Below, one piece after another: positions 36,801 to 45,600 of a stretch of DNA of 64,000 nt. The notes under the pieces were generated by a model. It had not been told where the DNA came from and ran no database searches. It saw only the letters and a program-made list of their open reading frames with translations. Both the position numbers and the translations under genes were made by a program. Every line of letters begins with the position of its first letter. The stretch's first letter is position 1. This DNA is from Chitinophaga eiseniae (GTDB lineage Bacteria; Bacteroidota; Bacteroidia; Chitinophagales; Chitinophagaceae): NCBI RefSeq assembly GCF_900167135.1, contig NZ_FUWZ01000005.1, positions 133,003 through 197,002 of the forward strand, written 5' to 3'.

Positions 36801-39800
36801 GGCAAAAAGGCTCAGGCAAATTGATCTGTACACGAAAGCCGAGTTTGCAAAAGGTGCTTCGGCTGTACCGGTGAAGACGGTACACTTCTCCTATAGCTAT
36901 GGCTTATGTAAGCAGGCAGATGGCTCTGAATACTTTGGCAAGCTTACGCTGGACAGCGTATGGTTTTCCTATAACGGTAATACCAAAGGGCGAAAAAATC
37001 CTTATGTATTCCGTTATAATACACATAATCCCACATACGCAACACAGCAGTACGACCGTTGGGGCAATTACAAAAGTCCGGCAGACAATCCGGGCGGGTT
37101 GTCCAATGCAGATTACCCTTATGTGATTCAGGACAGTACGCTGGCCGCACATAATGCCGCCGCCTGGACGCTGGACGAAATTACTTTGCCATCCGGGGCT
37201 CAAATGAAGGTTACCTACGAGAGTGACGACTACGCCTATGTGCAAAACAAGCGGGCTATGCAGTTTATGAACATCGCCGGCTTCTCACAGGCAGAGCCCC
37301 TTCACACCGGTTACCTTACCAATAGTTTGTACAACAGTAGCGGAGATAATATATACGTTTCCGTGAAGGTACCGGTGCCTGTACACTCTAAGGAGGAATT
37401 ATATAAGCGGTACCTGGAAGGCATTGAGGATCTAAGCTTCCGGCTGAATGTAAAAATGCCGGGAGACCAGTATGGGCAAGGCAATGAATTTGTTCCCTGT
37501 TATGCGAAGCTGGATAAAGCCAACGGCCCTTATTACGGCTATTTCAACGGTGGAGATATGATCTGGCTGAAGTTGGCCACCATCAATAAGAGGGGAGAAC
37601 CAGGCGGCTCATTCAGTCCGCTCACAATGGCTGCTCTTCAATTCCTGCGTCTTAACCTGCCGTCCAAAGCGTTTCCCGGTTCAGACATCGGGGACGATGT
37701 AAATGTGGCTAACATGGTAAAGGTGTTGGGCAGTATGGCAGACAATATCCGGAATACCATGCACTCCTTTGAAGAAAACAGCCGAATACGTGGCTGGGCC
37801 AGGGATGCTGATCTAAGCCGTTCTTTCGTCAGGCTGAACAGCCCTGCATTTAAAAAATATGGTGGCGGGCTGCGGGTAAAACGTGTTGTGACTTCTGACA
37901 ACTGGAATAAAATGACGCACCAGGCAACGTCACAGTACGGACAGGAATACCAGTACACCACTTCAACCGTAGTTAATGGAGATACAATACAGATCAGCAG
38001 CGGAGTAGCAGCTTATGAGCCGGTAATGGGAGGGGAGGAGAACCCGTTCCGTCAACCTGTGTATTATACCGGACAGGTGGCTGCCCTGGCTCCTGTAACC
38101 CTGGGGTATGCAGAAGAACCTTTCGGAGAATCGTTTTTTCCGGCTCCTATGGTCGGATATAGTAAAGTGCGGGTGTCTTCTATCAACAAGAAGAACACAA
38201 GATCTGCCAACGGGTTCACAGAGAACTGTTTTTACACCACCTACGATTATCCGACGCTGACGGACCGGACACTTATTGATGGAGATACCAAAAAACGTTA
38301 CAAGCCTTCTATTGATAATTTTCTGAAGATCAACGCGCGTCATTTTGTAGCGGTGTCACAGGGTTTTCGGGTGGAGTTGAACGATATGAATGGTAAGCCC
38401 CGCTCGCAGGCGGTATACGCGGAAACAGACCCGTACAATCCTGTTACCAGCGCTGTTTATTATTACAAGACTACCAGGAAAGACGGCGTCACGCGGTTGG
38501 ATAACACGGTACTGACATTAAATAACCGCGGGATCGTGAATTCCGGTGCGGTGATCGGGAAAGACATTGAACTGATGACAGACATGCGGCAGGAACATGC
38601 TGTCACTAATGCCAATAATGCCAATCTGAATGCAGATCTTTTTTCCTTTGGAATTCCGCCGGTGATGATCATCCCTTCGCTCTTTAATTTCTCTCAACGG
38701 GAGGAAAACCTGTACCGCTCTGTTGCCATGACAAAGGTGATCAACCGACATGGTATTATAGACAGTGTGGTGGCGGTGGACAAAGGCAGCAGAGTGGCTA
38801 CTCATAACCTGTTGTATGACGAGGAGACCGGAGATGTGTTACTGACCAGCGTACAGAATGAATACAATGATCCGCTGTACCATTTTTCTTATCCCACAGG
38901 ATGGATGTATGAAGGTATGAGCGGAGCTTATAAAAATATACAACTCACAATGACCGGGCTTTCCTGTATGAATGGCCGCATTATAAAGGGCTTCCCCGCT
39001 GGTGTTTCCCTGAATGATTATTTCTATCCGGGCGACGAAATACTGGTGTATGCTAAAAGCGGCGTTGGTGGCACCGAGTGCGAACCCTGGATAGCGGCCT
39101 TTCCCGGTGTAAACAGGATCTGGGCGGTAGATGCCAATATCACCGCCGGAGGACAGCCGGATATTTATTTCATGACCAAAGAAGGAATGCCTTTCAATGG
39201 CGAGGATGCTACCATTAAGATCATCCGGTCGGGGCGAAAAAATATGTTCGCCGCCGCCGGTGAAGTGACGATGTTGTCAAACCCGCTAACGAAGAGCAGC
39301 GGAGACACCTATACGTTCGACATCAATGCTGGAAAGAGAATTATTAATGCCAGCGCGGTGGAATACAAGCAGCTCTGGAAAGTGCAGGATAAGAAGCTGC
39401 CAGTGAAAGTACCGCCATTGTATGAAAATGATATGGTGTCCCGGTATTTCAGAGCGGTTTGTCCCGGAGCGGCCGTAGATACGTTGATATTATACACCGT
39501 GCCTTATGGCAAGTATACCGGAAGCACCAAACAGGAAGCCAATCTGAAAGCAGAGAACGATCTGGCAGCTAACGGGCCTGCTTTTGCAGAGCAGCACAAG
39601 CGTTGTGGTTGCCTGAGTCCCGAAATGAAGAAGGTCTTTTACAACCAGAACTGCCCTGAAGGGGCTGCAATGCCATACACCTACACTGTCCCGGCCGGAA
39701 AATACCTCCGTGCCACCTGTGAGGAGGCCCTGCAGGTTGTTCTGGATAGTATTGATATCAATGGGCAGCGTGAAGCTAATGAGCGGGGAATATGTGGTTG

Positions 39801-40587
39801 TGCGAACGCAGAGGAAATAGGGAGCTTCTACAGTCAGGTATGTACAATGCCGATACCCTATGCCTACGTAGTGCCAGCAGGTAAATATGTGCGTGCTACC
39901 TGTGAGGAAGCCAGGCAGGCTGCATTGGCCGATATTGCCGCCAATGGACAGCGGGAAGCGAATGAAAAAGCAGTATGCTGGTGCCTGAATGATGCTAAAT
40001 CTATGGTGTTCTATAAAAATGATTGCCCAACCGGTATAGGTGCTGCGGTGACCTTCACTGTGGAGGCCGGTATGTTCCAGGCCCCCACCTGTGAGGAGGC
40101 TAACAAGAAAGCGAAAGATTACCTGGAGGCTAACGGCCAGGCATATGCGAATGCTCACGGCGGATGCTATGCGGTTTACGCTAAGCTGACGTATGAGAAC
40201 CAGTCATCAACAATAGCTGAAAATGGCATTGCCATTACGGAACGTTTCTATGCAGACATAAAGGTATCTTTTTACCAGGATGCTGCTTGCACAATGCCCC
40301 TGTCTGTTCAGAACATGGCAGTAACTGTTAATCGTCATCAGGTGATAAACGAACACGACGAGTTTGGTTCCAGACCTCCAGTAGAAACAGATTTGCCGCC
40401 TATTACAGCGATATGCAACGGGACTTCCCAGGTGATTGCGGCAAACGAGTTGGTACGAGTCGACCAGGCGATGAAGAAATGGGTTAATGATCATCAGGAA
40501 CCGCCTACACACTTTATTATAACAATTAATACTTATACACTACTTCCGGTTCCCGGGCTGATTGTTGTTCCATCAGGTACTAATTAA
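33817..40587 (+). CDS. Giant exported SpvB-like protein with PA14 and DUF5977 repeats
   Basis: A 2256-residue protein. An N-terminal signal-like segment (residues about 10-32) is followed by a Pro/Ala/Ser-rich linker. The SpvB/TcaC-like start is DLFTGDFSYTLPLLDVDGYP (about residues 112-131) with ASWVGLGWTLNPG. A PA14 domain lies at about 670-770 (YWTGRLRAPVDGKYQF, then DEGCRLLIED). Beta-rich repeats fill the middle. Four DUF5977-like Cys repeats sit at about 1890-2118. It resembles the B-component half of Tc/RHS toxins. The stop overlaps the next start (TAATG). A homologue starts at 63079. Confidence 0.8.
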   Translation: MILRLLGKTKKATSIALLTLMYVEAILPAYAFGGTRAVRMSSRTVKEVSMPAAVFPVAPLSPAASVISLPPASAAAPVAPASSVVKAAAKAFGGPTQPETQGFHSVGDQNQVDLFTGDFSYTLPLLDVDGYPLTMGYNSGVSMDQEASWVGLGWTLNPGSVNRNMRGLPDDFNGQDQITKEVSIKENKTLGVTTGFNLEIAGFPKGIVGGGGGVQVGIFHNSYKGWGLEYGLNVSLSAGSKSMGAFTAGLSLPNNSQEGLTLSPSLSYSTPEKEQVTDKGAYNGTFTIGGAYNSRSGMKALQFSAGLRQYHKSKWTKKGTESGSSTFSTDISFAYPGFTPSTVIPFTNRIFTVNTRFGASYNVLSTAFALGGYQTRQYIEEGDKKRSFPAYGYLNYQNGINNSGSLLDFNRERDIPYREYPPVPNIAVPSYTYDVFSISGEGNGGMFRAYRNDLGYMRDPLVSTKDKSDRYSLDVGYGDILHAGVDLTFTRSYTETGMWNIYNPLASNLAFTRSDKEYEAAYFRNPGEKTLNNKTFMDAIGDDDLVTARLFQPYRNSSVITSTNKLMRYANKRDVSDITLPAGIMKKQKRERRTQVISYLTAKEAGEAGLSKYIDSYGYNQAVVNTCDDKVIPDEFPEQVYGLNGDYHKMWDWGEQTFQRVDTMINFMNLEGGPNTWPPSPLGYEYFWTYWTGRLRAPVDGKYQFRASVDEGCRLLIEDVEILDAWHDSGAYKEATVNLQGGRLYNIRIIYENQKSWSRMILLWKYGNMTDWGYIPKSCLVASAPQDSVKLNNGIVREQRVNAYRKPHHISEISVLNNDGRRYVYGIPVYNLGQEEASFSVESTKGDAATGLTSYSPKENSRENTSGNDYYFSKETVPAYAHSFLLTGILSPDYVDATGNGISDDDAGNAVKFNYTKVAGINNPQLWRTPNSNKASYQEGLKTDDRDDKGSYVAGKKELWYLNSVESKNMIAIFTLEDRQDLMQMDATGQRSPSMAKRLRQIDLYTKAEFAKGASAVPVKTVHFSYSYGLCKQADGSEYFGKLTLDSVWFSYNGNTKGRKNPYVFRYNTHNPTYATQQYDRWGNYKSPADNPGGLSNADYPYVIQDSTLAAHNAAAWTLDEITLPSGAQMKVTYESDDYAYVQNKRAMQFMNIAGFSQAEPLHTGYLTNSLYNSSGDNIYVSVKVPVPVHSKEELYKRYLEGIEDLSFRLNVKMPGDQYGQGNEFVPCYAKLDKANGPYYGYFNGGDMIWLKLATINKRGEPGGSFSPLTMAALQFLRLNLPSKAFPGSDIGDDVNVANMVKVLGSMADNIRNTMHSFEENSRIRGWARDADLSRSFVRLNSPAFKKYGGGLRVKRVVTSDNWNKMTHQATSQYGQEYQYTTSTVVNGDTIQISSGVAAYEPVMGGEENPFRQPVYYTGQVAALAPVTLGYAEEPFGESFFPAPMVGYSKVRVSSINKKNTRSANGFTENCFYTTYDYPTLTDRTLIDGDTKKRYKPSIDNFLKINARHFVAVSQGFRVELNDMNGKPRSQAVYAETDPYNPVTSAVYYYKTTRKDGVTRLDNTVLTLNNRGIVNSGAVIGKDIELMTDMRQEHAVTNANNANLNADLFSFGIPPVMIIPSLFNFSQREENLYRSVAMTKVINRHGIIDSVVAVDKGSRVATHNLLYDEETGDVLLTSVQNEYNDPLYHFSYPTGWMYEGMSGAYKNIQLTMTGLSCMNGRIIKGFPAGVSLNDYFYPGDEILVYAKSGVGGTECEPWIAAFPGVNRIWAVDANITAGGQPDIYFMTKEGMPFNGEDATIKIIRSGRKNMFAAAGEVTMLSNPLTKSSGDTYTFDINAGKRIINASAVEYKQLWKVQDKKLPVKVPPLYENDMVSRYFRAVCPGAAVDTLILYTVPYGKYTGSTKQEANLKAENDLAANGPAFAEQHKRCGCLSPEMKKVFYNQNCPEGAAMPYTYTVPAGKYLRATCEEALQVVLDSIDINGQREANERGICGCANAEEIGSFYSQVCTMPIPYAYVVPAGKYVRATCEEARQAALADIAANGQREANEKAVCWCLNDAKSMVFYKNDCPTGIGAAVTFTVEAGMFQAPTCEEANKKAKDYLEANGQAYANAHGGCYAVYAKLTYENQSSTIAENGIAITERFYADIKVSFYQDAACTMPLSVQNMAVTVNRHQVINEHDEFGSRPPVETDLPPITAICNGTSQVIAANELVRVDQAMKKWVNDHQEPPTHFIITINTYTLLPVPGLIVVPSGTN
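39486..40170 (+). repeat. Four DUF5977-like tandem repeats (coding)
   Basis: Units of about 180 bases inside the giant gene, each encoding Y-x-V-P-A-G-K-Y/M-x-x-x-T, then a helix ending in N-G-x-x-x-A-N and a Cys-x-Cys pair. The units differ in sequence, so they are old rather than recent duplications. Confidence 0.75.
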
Positions 40588-41831
40588 TGTCCACTAATAT
40601 GAGATTATTATATAAAAGCTTTTTCTTTTCATCACTGGCGTTGATATTATTGACCACCAGCAGCGCTATCAGCACTACCGCTGCCGGCGCCCTGAAGCCC
40701 GACACTTCCGGTGGGTGCTTCAGTGGCATCACAGAAGTGAGCGTAAATCCCTATACCTATGGCATTGCCGGCAACTGGCGCCCGGCACGCTCCTATGTCT
40801 ATTATGGCAGCCGCGCGGAGGAAGATCCGGCGGCCGCCACAGACATACGGAATAATGGGACCATCCCTTCTTTTATCGCGTTTTGGAATAATATGGCCGG
40901 CGCCTGGCAGCCGTCACAAGATACCAACAGGTGGGTGTGGAACGCGGAAAGCACGCTCTTTAACGCTAAAGGATTTGAGCTGGAGAACCACGACCCGCTG
41001 GGTAGGTATAATGCCGGTATTTACGGGTATGACAATGCCCTGCCGGTGGCAGTAGTGCAGAATAGCCGCTACCGGGAGTCTTTTGCGGAAGGCTTTGAAG
41101 ACTACAGCTATGGCACTACCTGTGATGTTGTTTGTTCCGGTAGCCGCACACTCGACTTTTCTGCGCACAAAGCGGCTATGGTCAATGGCAATGCGCATAC
41201 CGGCCGTTATTCTCTGCGCGTGGAAAGCGGTCAGGATAAAGGAGTAAGCGCCATGGTGGTACCAGCCAATAACCAGGATTTCACATTGACGGTTAACCGT
41301 AAAAATGCTGTCTGTCGCTATCCGGGCCAGATACTGGAAAGCATCAGGGCGGGTGAGGCAGCCCTGTTACCAGGTTTCTCTCCGGTACAAGGCACAAGGT
41401 TGCTGGTATCGGCCTGGGCAAAAGAGGAAGCGCCCTGTAATTGTATTACGTATAGTAACGCAGCGGTGGAAGTGCATACCGGTGATAAGGTCTATCACAT
41501 AAGACCGGTAGGCTACCTGATCGACGGGTGGCAACGGTATGAAACCATTATCGATGTGCCGGCTAACGCCACAACGTTGTCTGTTATCCTTAAATCAAAA
41601 GGCAATACCGCCGTTTTTTTTGACGATATACGCGTACACCCTTTCAATGCTAATATGAAATCATTCGTATATGATCCCGTATCTCTTCGATTGATGGCTG
41701 AACTGGATGAAAACAACTATGCCGCCTTTTATGAGTATGATGATGACGGAACGCTCATTCGTCTGAAAAAGGAAACAGAAAGAGGTGTAATGACGATTAA
41801 AGAAACAAGAAGCTCCCTGGCAAAAGAATAG
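40587..41831 (+). CDS. Exported YD-tailed protein (RHS companion)
   Basis: A 414-residue protein. The start overlaps the preceding stop by one base (TAATG); an internal ATG at 40599 gives a cleaner signal (MRLLYKSFFFSSLALILL). A jelly-roll-like carbohydrate-binding segment is plausible at about residues 195-355 (G-R-Y-S-L-R-V-E, then V-F-F-D-D-I-R-V-H-P). The last 50 residues (SFVYDPVSLRLMAELDENN, then YEYDDDGTLIRLKKETERG) are a YD-repeat tail typical of Bacteroidota RHS-like proteins. It looks like the detached C-terminus of the giant upstream. Role unknown. Confidence 0.65.
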   Translation: MSTNMRLLYKSFFFSSLALILLTTSSAISTTAAGALKPDTSGGCFSGITEVSVNPYTYGIAGNWRPARSYVYYGSRAEEDPAAATDIRNNGTIPSFIAFWNNMAGAWQPSQDTNRWVWNAESTLFNAKGFELENHDPLGRYNAGIYGYDNALPVAVVQNSRYRESFAEGFEDYSYGTTCDVVCSGSRTLDFSAHKAAMVNGNAHTGRYSLRVESGQDKGVSAMVVPANNQDFTLTVNRKNAVCRYPGQILESIRAGEAALLPGFSPVQGTRLLVSAWAKEEAPCNCITYSNAAVEVHTGDKVYHIRPVGYLIDGWQRYETIIDVPANATTLSVILKSKGNTAVFFDDIRVHPFNANMKSFVYDPVSLRLMAELDENNYAAFYEYDDDGTLIRLKKETERGVMTIKETRSSLAKE

Positions 41832-41835
41832 AGAT

Positions 41836-42591
41836 ATGAGAAAACTGATCGCCCTATTTATCGCATACGCATTGTTGTGTCATATCGATGCCAATGCGCA
41901 ATCATCCTCCCTGGACCCTCAGCTGCAAAAGGTGGTCGCCCTGATACACAAACTGCAGGCAGCGGGGACGGCCAGCCCTTACAGTTGCCAGGTGGAATAC
42001 CGCTACAGCAATGCGTCTGAGCCCGGCGTAGTGCTGGAATCAAAGAAAGGTACCATGACCGTGGACAGCAGCCGGTATTGCCGCATAATCGGCAATACGG
42101 AAATGTTGCATAACGACCGCTATGATATAACCGTGTTTAACGAGGACTCCCTTATTTATGTAACCAATGCTGCTGTTACACCGCAAGGCGCACAACCGTT
42201 GGGCAACCTCATGGCGATGTTGAAAGACAGCCTGCTGACCGGTTGTACTGTTAACAGTAAAGGAGCTGCGAAAACAATCCGGTTCCTGTTTCATCCGAAC
42301 GCTTCGTGCAAATCAATGGAAGTGGTGGCGGACACCGTCAGCATGAGAGTGATGGCCGTTAACATGGAGATCAGGACCTCCCTGATGATGAACGGTGCGG
42401 AGCCAGGCGAAGGATATGAGGAATATGCCATGATGAGCGTGCTTTTATCCGGCTACCAACCGCTGAAGCCAGCCGCTGTAGCTGCCATTTTTGATGAAAA
42501 AAGATATTTCCATAAAACGGATAAAAGTCTGGTCCCCGCGGCTACTTACGCCGGTTATCAGGTTTTTTCCGGTTCACCCCAGCTTCAATAG
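41836..42591 (+). CDS. Secreted protein of unknown function in RHS locus 1
   Basis: A 251-residue protein with a signal peptide (MRKLIALFIAYALLCHIDANA). The rest is beta-rich with a pattern faintly like LolA or other periplasmic carriers (T-M-T-V-D-S-S-R-Y, then Y-D-I-T-V-F-N-E-D-S-L). It starts 4 bases after the previous stop and ends 15 bases before the RHS gene, so it is in the same operon. No counterpart is visible in the sequenced part of locus 2. Confidence 0.55.
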   Translation: MRKLIALFIAYALLCHIDANAQSSSLDPQLQKVVALIHKLQAAGTASPYSCQVEYRYSNASEPGVVLESKKGTMTVDSSRYCRIIGNTEMLHNDRYDITVFNEDSLIYVTNAAVTPQGAQPLGNLMAMLKDSLLTGCTVNSKGAAKTIRFLFHPNASCKSMEVVADTVSMRVMAVNMEIRTSLMMNGAEPGEGYEEYAMMSVLLSGYQPLKPAAVAAIFDEKRYFHKTDKSLVPAATYAGYQVFSGSPQLQ

Positions 42592-42606
42592 CGTAACGCA
42601 ATACCT

Positions 42607-45600
42607 ATGTTGAAAAGATATCCTGTTTTATTTATCCTGACTTTTTTCCTGTTGCTCTGTGCAACCGGTCGGGCGCAGAACAGCGTTACTGTGAAACGTG
42701 TTCTGGAAGGAAGCAAGAACGAACTGGTGACAAATGCCACACTCGAGGTGCAGGACAGCGTTTATTTTAATACTGACAGAAATAAACTGGTGCTGCCTTA
42801 CCAGATCAGGAATGTGATCACTTTTAAGGTCGATGAATATAATAAGGCCTTCCTGCCGGAGGCCTATACAGCCAGCATCACTGTATTGCTGACTTATACC
42901 TACCTGGATGGCAGTGGGAATGCCCGACAGGACACAGTGTCGACTATATTGAAAGTTAATAGTGACACCAGTCGTGCACATGACCCACGTGCTTCTTTTG
43001 TGTTTAATAATGCACAAAAGGTGATCGCGAAGATTGTTAATGTCCAGGTGTCCAAACCCGCTGCTATCAAAGCGCTGGTGCTGGAGAATGAGATGAACAT
43101 CCTGCCGGTGTATAAGTTGGACAGGACCGCCGATGCCGTGAAAAATCTGCAGTATAGCAACCCATCTAATACAGGCGAGGCCGACGAGATTACGGTCACC
43201 TGGAACGCTGTGACCGGAGCTGATATGTATGACCTGGAATGGGCCTATATCGATTATTCTGTATTATCAAAATATCAAAGCCAGCCCTCGCTCATTTTTG
43301 AGAATAACGCTACCCGTGTGAGTATCCGGGGGAACAGCTACAGTATACCATTGCTCTATGATAATGCCGGTTCTCTGTTTGTGCGTGTCCGTGCGGTACA
43401 GCAACAAAATAAAAAGGCCCGGTTGTATACTGTCTGGAGTACCGAAGTGCCCGGTGCTTCGCTGGTATCATATGCTTTCAGCGGGCATCAGCAGAAGTTG
43501 AACTGGCAGTCTGACGTTACCTATGCAGAAGATGGTAAGCGGAAGGCGGTGGTACAATATTTTGATGGGTCGCTGCGTAGCCGCCAAACAGTTACTAAAG
43601 ATAACGTCACGCAGCGTACCATTGTGGGCGAGACGTACTACGACCAGCAAGGGCGTCCGGCAGTGCAGGTATTGCCTTCACCTTCACTGAGCAATATTAT
43701 TCAGTACAGCCGGGGTTTTAACCTGAGCGCTACCTTACAGGAATATGGAAAAGACCAGTACGATCACCTGGCCAGTCCGCTGGATTACCGTACCGCTCAT
43801 GCTGCTCCGCTGGATTCCACCTTCGGTGGCGCAGGTCAATATTATTCATCACTGAATCCTGAAAAAGACAATGGTGTAAACCGGTTTATCCCGGCGGCCG
43901 GCGGCTATCCGCTGACAGAGACGGTGTATACGCCTGATAATACCGGCAGAATCAGTAAGCAAGGTGGTGTTGGACCGGAATACCAGGTGGCATCGGGTCA
44001 TGAAACCGTATATGCTTATGGTGGCGCAACCCAAAACCAACTGGACGTGCTTTTCGGTACCGAAGTGGGTGATGAAAAGCATTATTTCAGAAATACGGTA
44101 AGAGATGCCAATGGTCAGTACAGTGTAAGCTATCTGGACATGCACGGTCGGACAATCGCTACCGCCCTGTCCGGAAGCCCGGAAAATGCCGGGCTGAAAG
44201 ACCTGGAGAGTAAAAATACGATTGTTGTTACCGACAGCCTTGCTACTGCCGGAAAGAACCTGGTGCAAGATCTGGTGGCGGTAGCCCATAAAACACAGCA
44301 GGTGGAAACGAAAGGAAAATATTCTTTCCGTTATTCCCTCACGCCGCCGGTGGTAACGGTCAATTCCTGCGCAGGCACTCCTCTGAGTTACATCGGATTG
44401 TATGAACTGGAGATCCGTATTACGGACAATGAGAACAACCAGCTGCTGCCAGGTGGAGAGCCCTATGTGAAGGTGTTGCGTAATTATAACGCCGGGCAGA
44501 TCGTGGAGAGTGGTATTACCCAGGGACCTATCGAAGTCAGCTTCGATTTGGTACTCGATAAAGGATCTTACGAAATCACCAAGTCGCTCCGTATTAGTAA
44601 AGAGGGACTGGAATATTATAAAGAAAAGCACCTTCCGCAGGCGGTATGTAAGAGCCTGAGTGAGTTTGAACAAGAGCAATGGCTCGTTACACCTAACTAT
44701 GGCTGTTACCCGGATTGTTCGGCATGTATGGCACAACTGGAGTCTTATCCCAATTTCAGGGATTTGATGCTGGCACAGATGGGTTGGAATGCACCCGACG
44801 ACTCTGTTACCCATCGGAAAGAAATTCAATTGGCCTATAATAAAGCGGTGGAGGACTGTAAGGCGCTCTGTCAGTATGATACGCCTTACGATGAGGTGAG
44901 AAAAGCCATGTTGCTGGATGTATCGGCACCATCAGGTCAATATGCAGATCCGTTGAAATTGCAGGACATCAGGTCTGTTTTTTATACCGATGGAACATCC
45001 CCGGCACCCTATGCGCGGGTGACTGGCGATTACCTGGATGCCAATGGTCAGCCTTCCCTGGTATATGATCCGACTTCCGGTTTGTATGTGAAGCCGCAGT
45101 TGTTACAGCCGGCTCAGTTTGCGGAAAGTTTTCAGCCTTCATGGGCGGAAAACCTGCTGCCTTTTCACCCCGAGTATGGTTTGCTGGTAAAATATGAGAC
45201 GTTTAAACCAAGTATGGAATGGGATGCGAAGGTAAGGGAAGTAGATACCTATCAGCAAGCATGGACCAATGCGTACCTGAATCCAACCAATAATCCATCT
45301 TATTCGCCCTTCCAGGCCCAGACCGCAGGGATGGATGCTTTAGCCAGGTACAATAATGGCGCCTTAAAAACGGAGTTGGAGAATAGCCTGGTGAATTATA
45401 CGGAAGGTCTTCCACTGTGGTCGGTGGCGGCTATTTCTGTTATTTGCGATCCGAAGGATAACGCCTGCCGGGTTAACCGCTCGACCATATATACCTCTAT
45501 GTCTCAATCCAGTGCCATCAGCACAGGCGATAAAAACATGATGTGGCGCGTATTCCGTGATTTGTATATCGGTATCAAACAAAGAGTGATTTACAATCAG

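Noticed and set aside
39486..40170. Possible CRISPR-like periodicity
   Set aside because: The period of about 180 bases is protein-coding DUF5977 repeats, with divergent DNA and no spacers.
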